In this document: piece by piece, positions 62,145-64,000 of the stretch
Layout: the number at the start of each line of letters is the position of its first letter
How positions within the stretch are numbered: the stretch's first letter is position 1
NCBI GenBank assembly: GCA_000231825.2
Contig: JH720319.1
Location: forward strand, 372,001-436,000
DNA: 64,000 bases
Direction: 5' to 3'
From: Tetrahymena elliotti 4EA
Lineage: Eukaryota; Ciliophora; Oligohymenophorea; Hymenostomatida; Tetrahymenidae
Notes under the pieces: generated by a model
What the model was told of the DNA's origin: nothing
The model's database searches: none
What the model saw: only the letters and a program-made list of their open reading frames with translations
Program-made: the position numbers and the translations under genes

Positions 62145-64000
62145 TCAAATCTTATTTAATTACTAATAATTTCCATTTAGTAATATATTTTAACAAATGA
62201 ATTTATGCAAATTCATACAAAAGTATGTATAGCTCACTAGTTTTTCAGAATCATTCAAGTATTATTCATTTTATGATGAGTAAGCCTCAGCAATAGATCT
62301 TAATTAATAGCATTCTTATGGAGTGAATTCTGGGAAATTCAATTTAATAAAACTATAAAATTATTAAAGAGATATAGCTCCTTTTTAGTTTTCATCCATA
62401 CCTTATAGTTTAGTCCTAAATTAAATGATAACATAATCTACAGCATCATAATCTTACAATATAGCTCTTTACCCAACTAATATTTTCTTTTTTAAACTTT
62501 CATATAATTTGTTTATAACATAACGATCATCTATTGGTTTAGCTGCAAATGCACTATCACTTTCTTCATAGATAAATCCTCCTTTCATATAATCAATACC
62601 TGGTTTAGGTTTTTACTTAACAACAAGTTCATCTAAAGCTATTTTTCTATAATCAGGTACCCAAGGAATTTCTTCATATTCTATTTAATTATTTTAAAAT
62701 TCTTCTTTCTATATGTCTAACTTATTATTATTATCTACAGCATTAATGCCTTGCTTATTAGTAGCGTCTGAAACAGCTTTTACTTTTTATTATTTTTTTT
62801 AGTTAATTACCTATTGTTGAATTTATTCTTTAGTAATAACCTAAAATTTTTTAGGAGCATCACTTTATTCTGTTGCTTTTTCCAACTAACTATCTTAATT
62901 AGCTAGCACCTATTAACCCTAGTTTAATTTAAATGAAACTTGTGCTGTATTCATACTTTTATTTGTCTCCTAAGTATTCATTTGTGCATCCTAAAAATTT
63001 TCATCATCAAGAACTAAATGCTGAAATAATTTAGATTTCTGGCCTTCTTGTTAATTTAACTTTGAAACTTGCTGACTTGATATTCCTAAATCTCTGACTT
63101 TTTAATTCTTTTCAAAATCATTAATTTTCTAAAATAAAACATCATCAAAAAGAGGTCCTCCTAATAAATAATCAATAAGCTCGGGTAAATATATTTTTCT
63201 CTGACTCTAGTATTTTGATGGTTAAGTTATGTTTTGTAATTTACTAAAAACAATATCTAAATCTTATTAGTCTATCTCAGAAAAATTATCAGCAACAACT
63301 TTTCTTTTATTTTTAAAATATTTTAATTAGTTATTCATTCATTTTTTGTTATTAATTATTTATTTTTTCCCCTTTTGTTATTTAATCATTTGTTTGTTTG
63401 CTTGCTTGAATATAAGTTTATTGGGGTCTGCACAAATACATTAACTAACTAAACAGAGAAAATGATGAAAAAAGAATTTACCTTAATTTAATTTCTTCTA
63501 TTAAATCGTTATCATCTGTATGAATTTTAAGTTTAAGGTTCAACTTATTCACAACTCCTTATACAATTTTTGATTGTATTGATCTTCTTGCTTACTCCTT
63601 TGATTTGTTACCAATTGCCTTAAAATCTATACTGTGCATAGCAATTTTTTGGGCTTCTCTAGTGATAAGGTCTACTAATTTTGCTGTATCTAATAACAAA
63701 TTGGTATTTAAGAATCCTTGTTAACTGTTATCCTAAAGATGAATGCACCCATTATTAGCAAGATAGAATTTCAAATCATTAATATCTTAAGGCACAAATT
63801 AAATGCCTAAGCTTTTATAGTATAAAGTAATATTATTTAACAGTATATAATTATCTCTCTCTATTATAGGACTTAGGGAAGTCATTAAAAAGTTCAATCC
63901 AAAACTATAGGCATATTTCACAAGTTATTTAAACAATTTTGGGGACTAAGTTTCTTATTTATTCAGAATTCTTCTTTAATCTTACTCATTTAAACCTAAT
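62145..64000 (-). CDS. C-terminal part of an unknown gene (runs off the right edge)
   Basis: Two exons are visible: from the edge to 63482, and 63303-62145, joined in phase 2 across a GTAAAT...AAAAG intron of 178 nt; TGA is at 62145-62147. About 560 residues are in the window. The upstream exon is mixed alpha-helical (KLFKQLVKYAYSFGLNFLM, ITREAQKIAMHSIDFKAIGN, SIQSKIVQGVVNKLNLKLK). The last exon begins acidic and Gln-rich, then has IEYEEIPWVPDYRKIALDEL, PGIDYMKGGFIYEESDSAFA and VDYVIIQFRTKLQGMDENQK, then GAISLQQFYSFIKLNFPEFT. The last stretch (D-E-N-Q-K-G-A-I-S) looks like a degenerate EF-hand loop and helix. I do not recognise the family; a cytoskeletal or axonemal role is only a guess. Confidence 0.7.

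Noticed and set aside
1..64000. Telomeric C4A2/G4T2 repeats, Tetrahymena chromosome-breakage sequence, CRISPR arrays, insertion sequences
   Set aside because: None seen by eye on either strand; only isolated GGGG or CCCC words occur.

Overview
The window is ciliate nuclear DNA. It is very AT-rich. Long reading frames appear only when TAA and TAG are read as glutamine and TGA is the sole stop, and short AT-rich GT...AG introns interrupt many genes. This is the code and style of a Tetrahymena-like oligohymenophorean. The gene spacing (about 20 loci in 64 kb) fits a macronuclear chromosome interior; I saw no telomeric repeats, rRNA or convincing tRNA. Because standard-code ORFs break at every glutamine TAA/TAG, nearly all genes here had to be rebuilt by hand. 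Exon joins were chosen so that phases match, and for most multi-exon genes the total length divides by three.

Layout. 1-6 kb: the 3' end of an unknown gene, a tentative two-exon small gene, a 142-aa membrane protein (2859-3287) and a Q/N-rich minus-strand gene (4751-5608). 7-14 kb: a 922-aa PPP4R1-like HEAT protein (7175-9943), an unknown four-exon gene (11030-11743) with a possible orphan exon behind it, and soluble inorganic pyrophosphatase (13605-14183, minus). 15-28 kb: a decayed CCCH zinc-finger/SR gene (15445-16685, minus), an acidic membrane-anchored protein (20622-21986) with a second coding-like block just past its stop, a MAPKK-like kinase (24809-26077, minus) and a tandem, core-deleted copy of that kinase (27690-28470).

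30-48 kb: a DNA-binding protein with a Tc1/Paired-like helix-turn-helix and a Q/N-rich tail (30541-33210), an UNC-93-type transporter (35217-36829, minus), a 716-aa four-TM protein of unknown family (37499-39807, minus), a leishmanolysin/GP63-like surface protein (40848-44109, minus) and a PIWI/Argonaute protein (45392-47997). 49-64 kb: a 1580-aa Q-rich protein with an N-terminal TFIIS-central-domain-like segment and a coiled coil (49207-53949), a very-long-chain 3-oxoacyl-CoA reductase (54345-55310, minus), an SPFH/stomatin protein (57148-58812), an ionotropic glutamate receptor-like channel (59271-61274) and the 3' part of an unknown gene running off the right edge (62145-64000, minus).

The genes are a mixture and do not form an obvious pathway cluster. 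A recurring theme is loss of catalysis in recognisable folds: the PIWI protein lacks two slicer residues, the GP63-like protein has lost its zinc site, a kinase copy has lost its whole catalytic core, and the CCCH gene carries frameshifts and in-frame TGAs.
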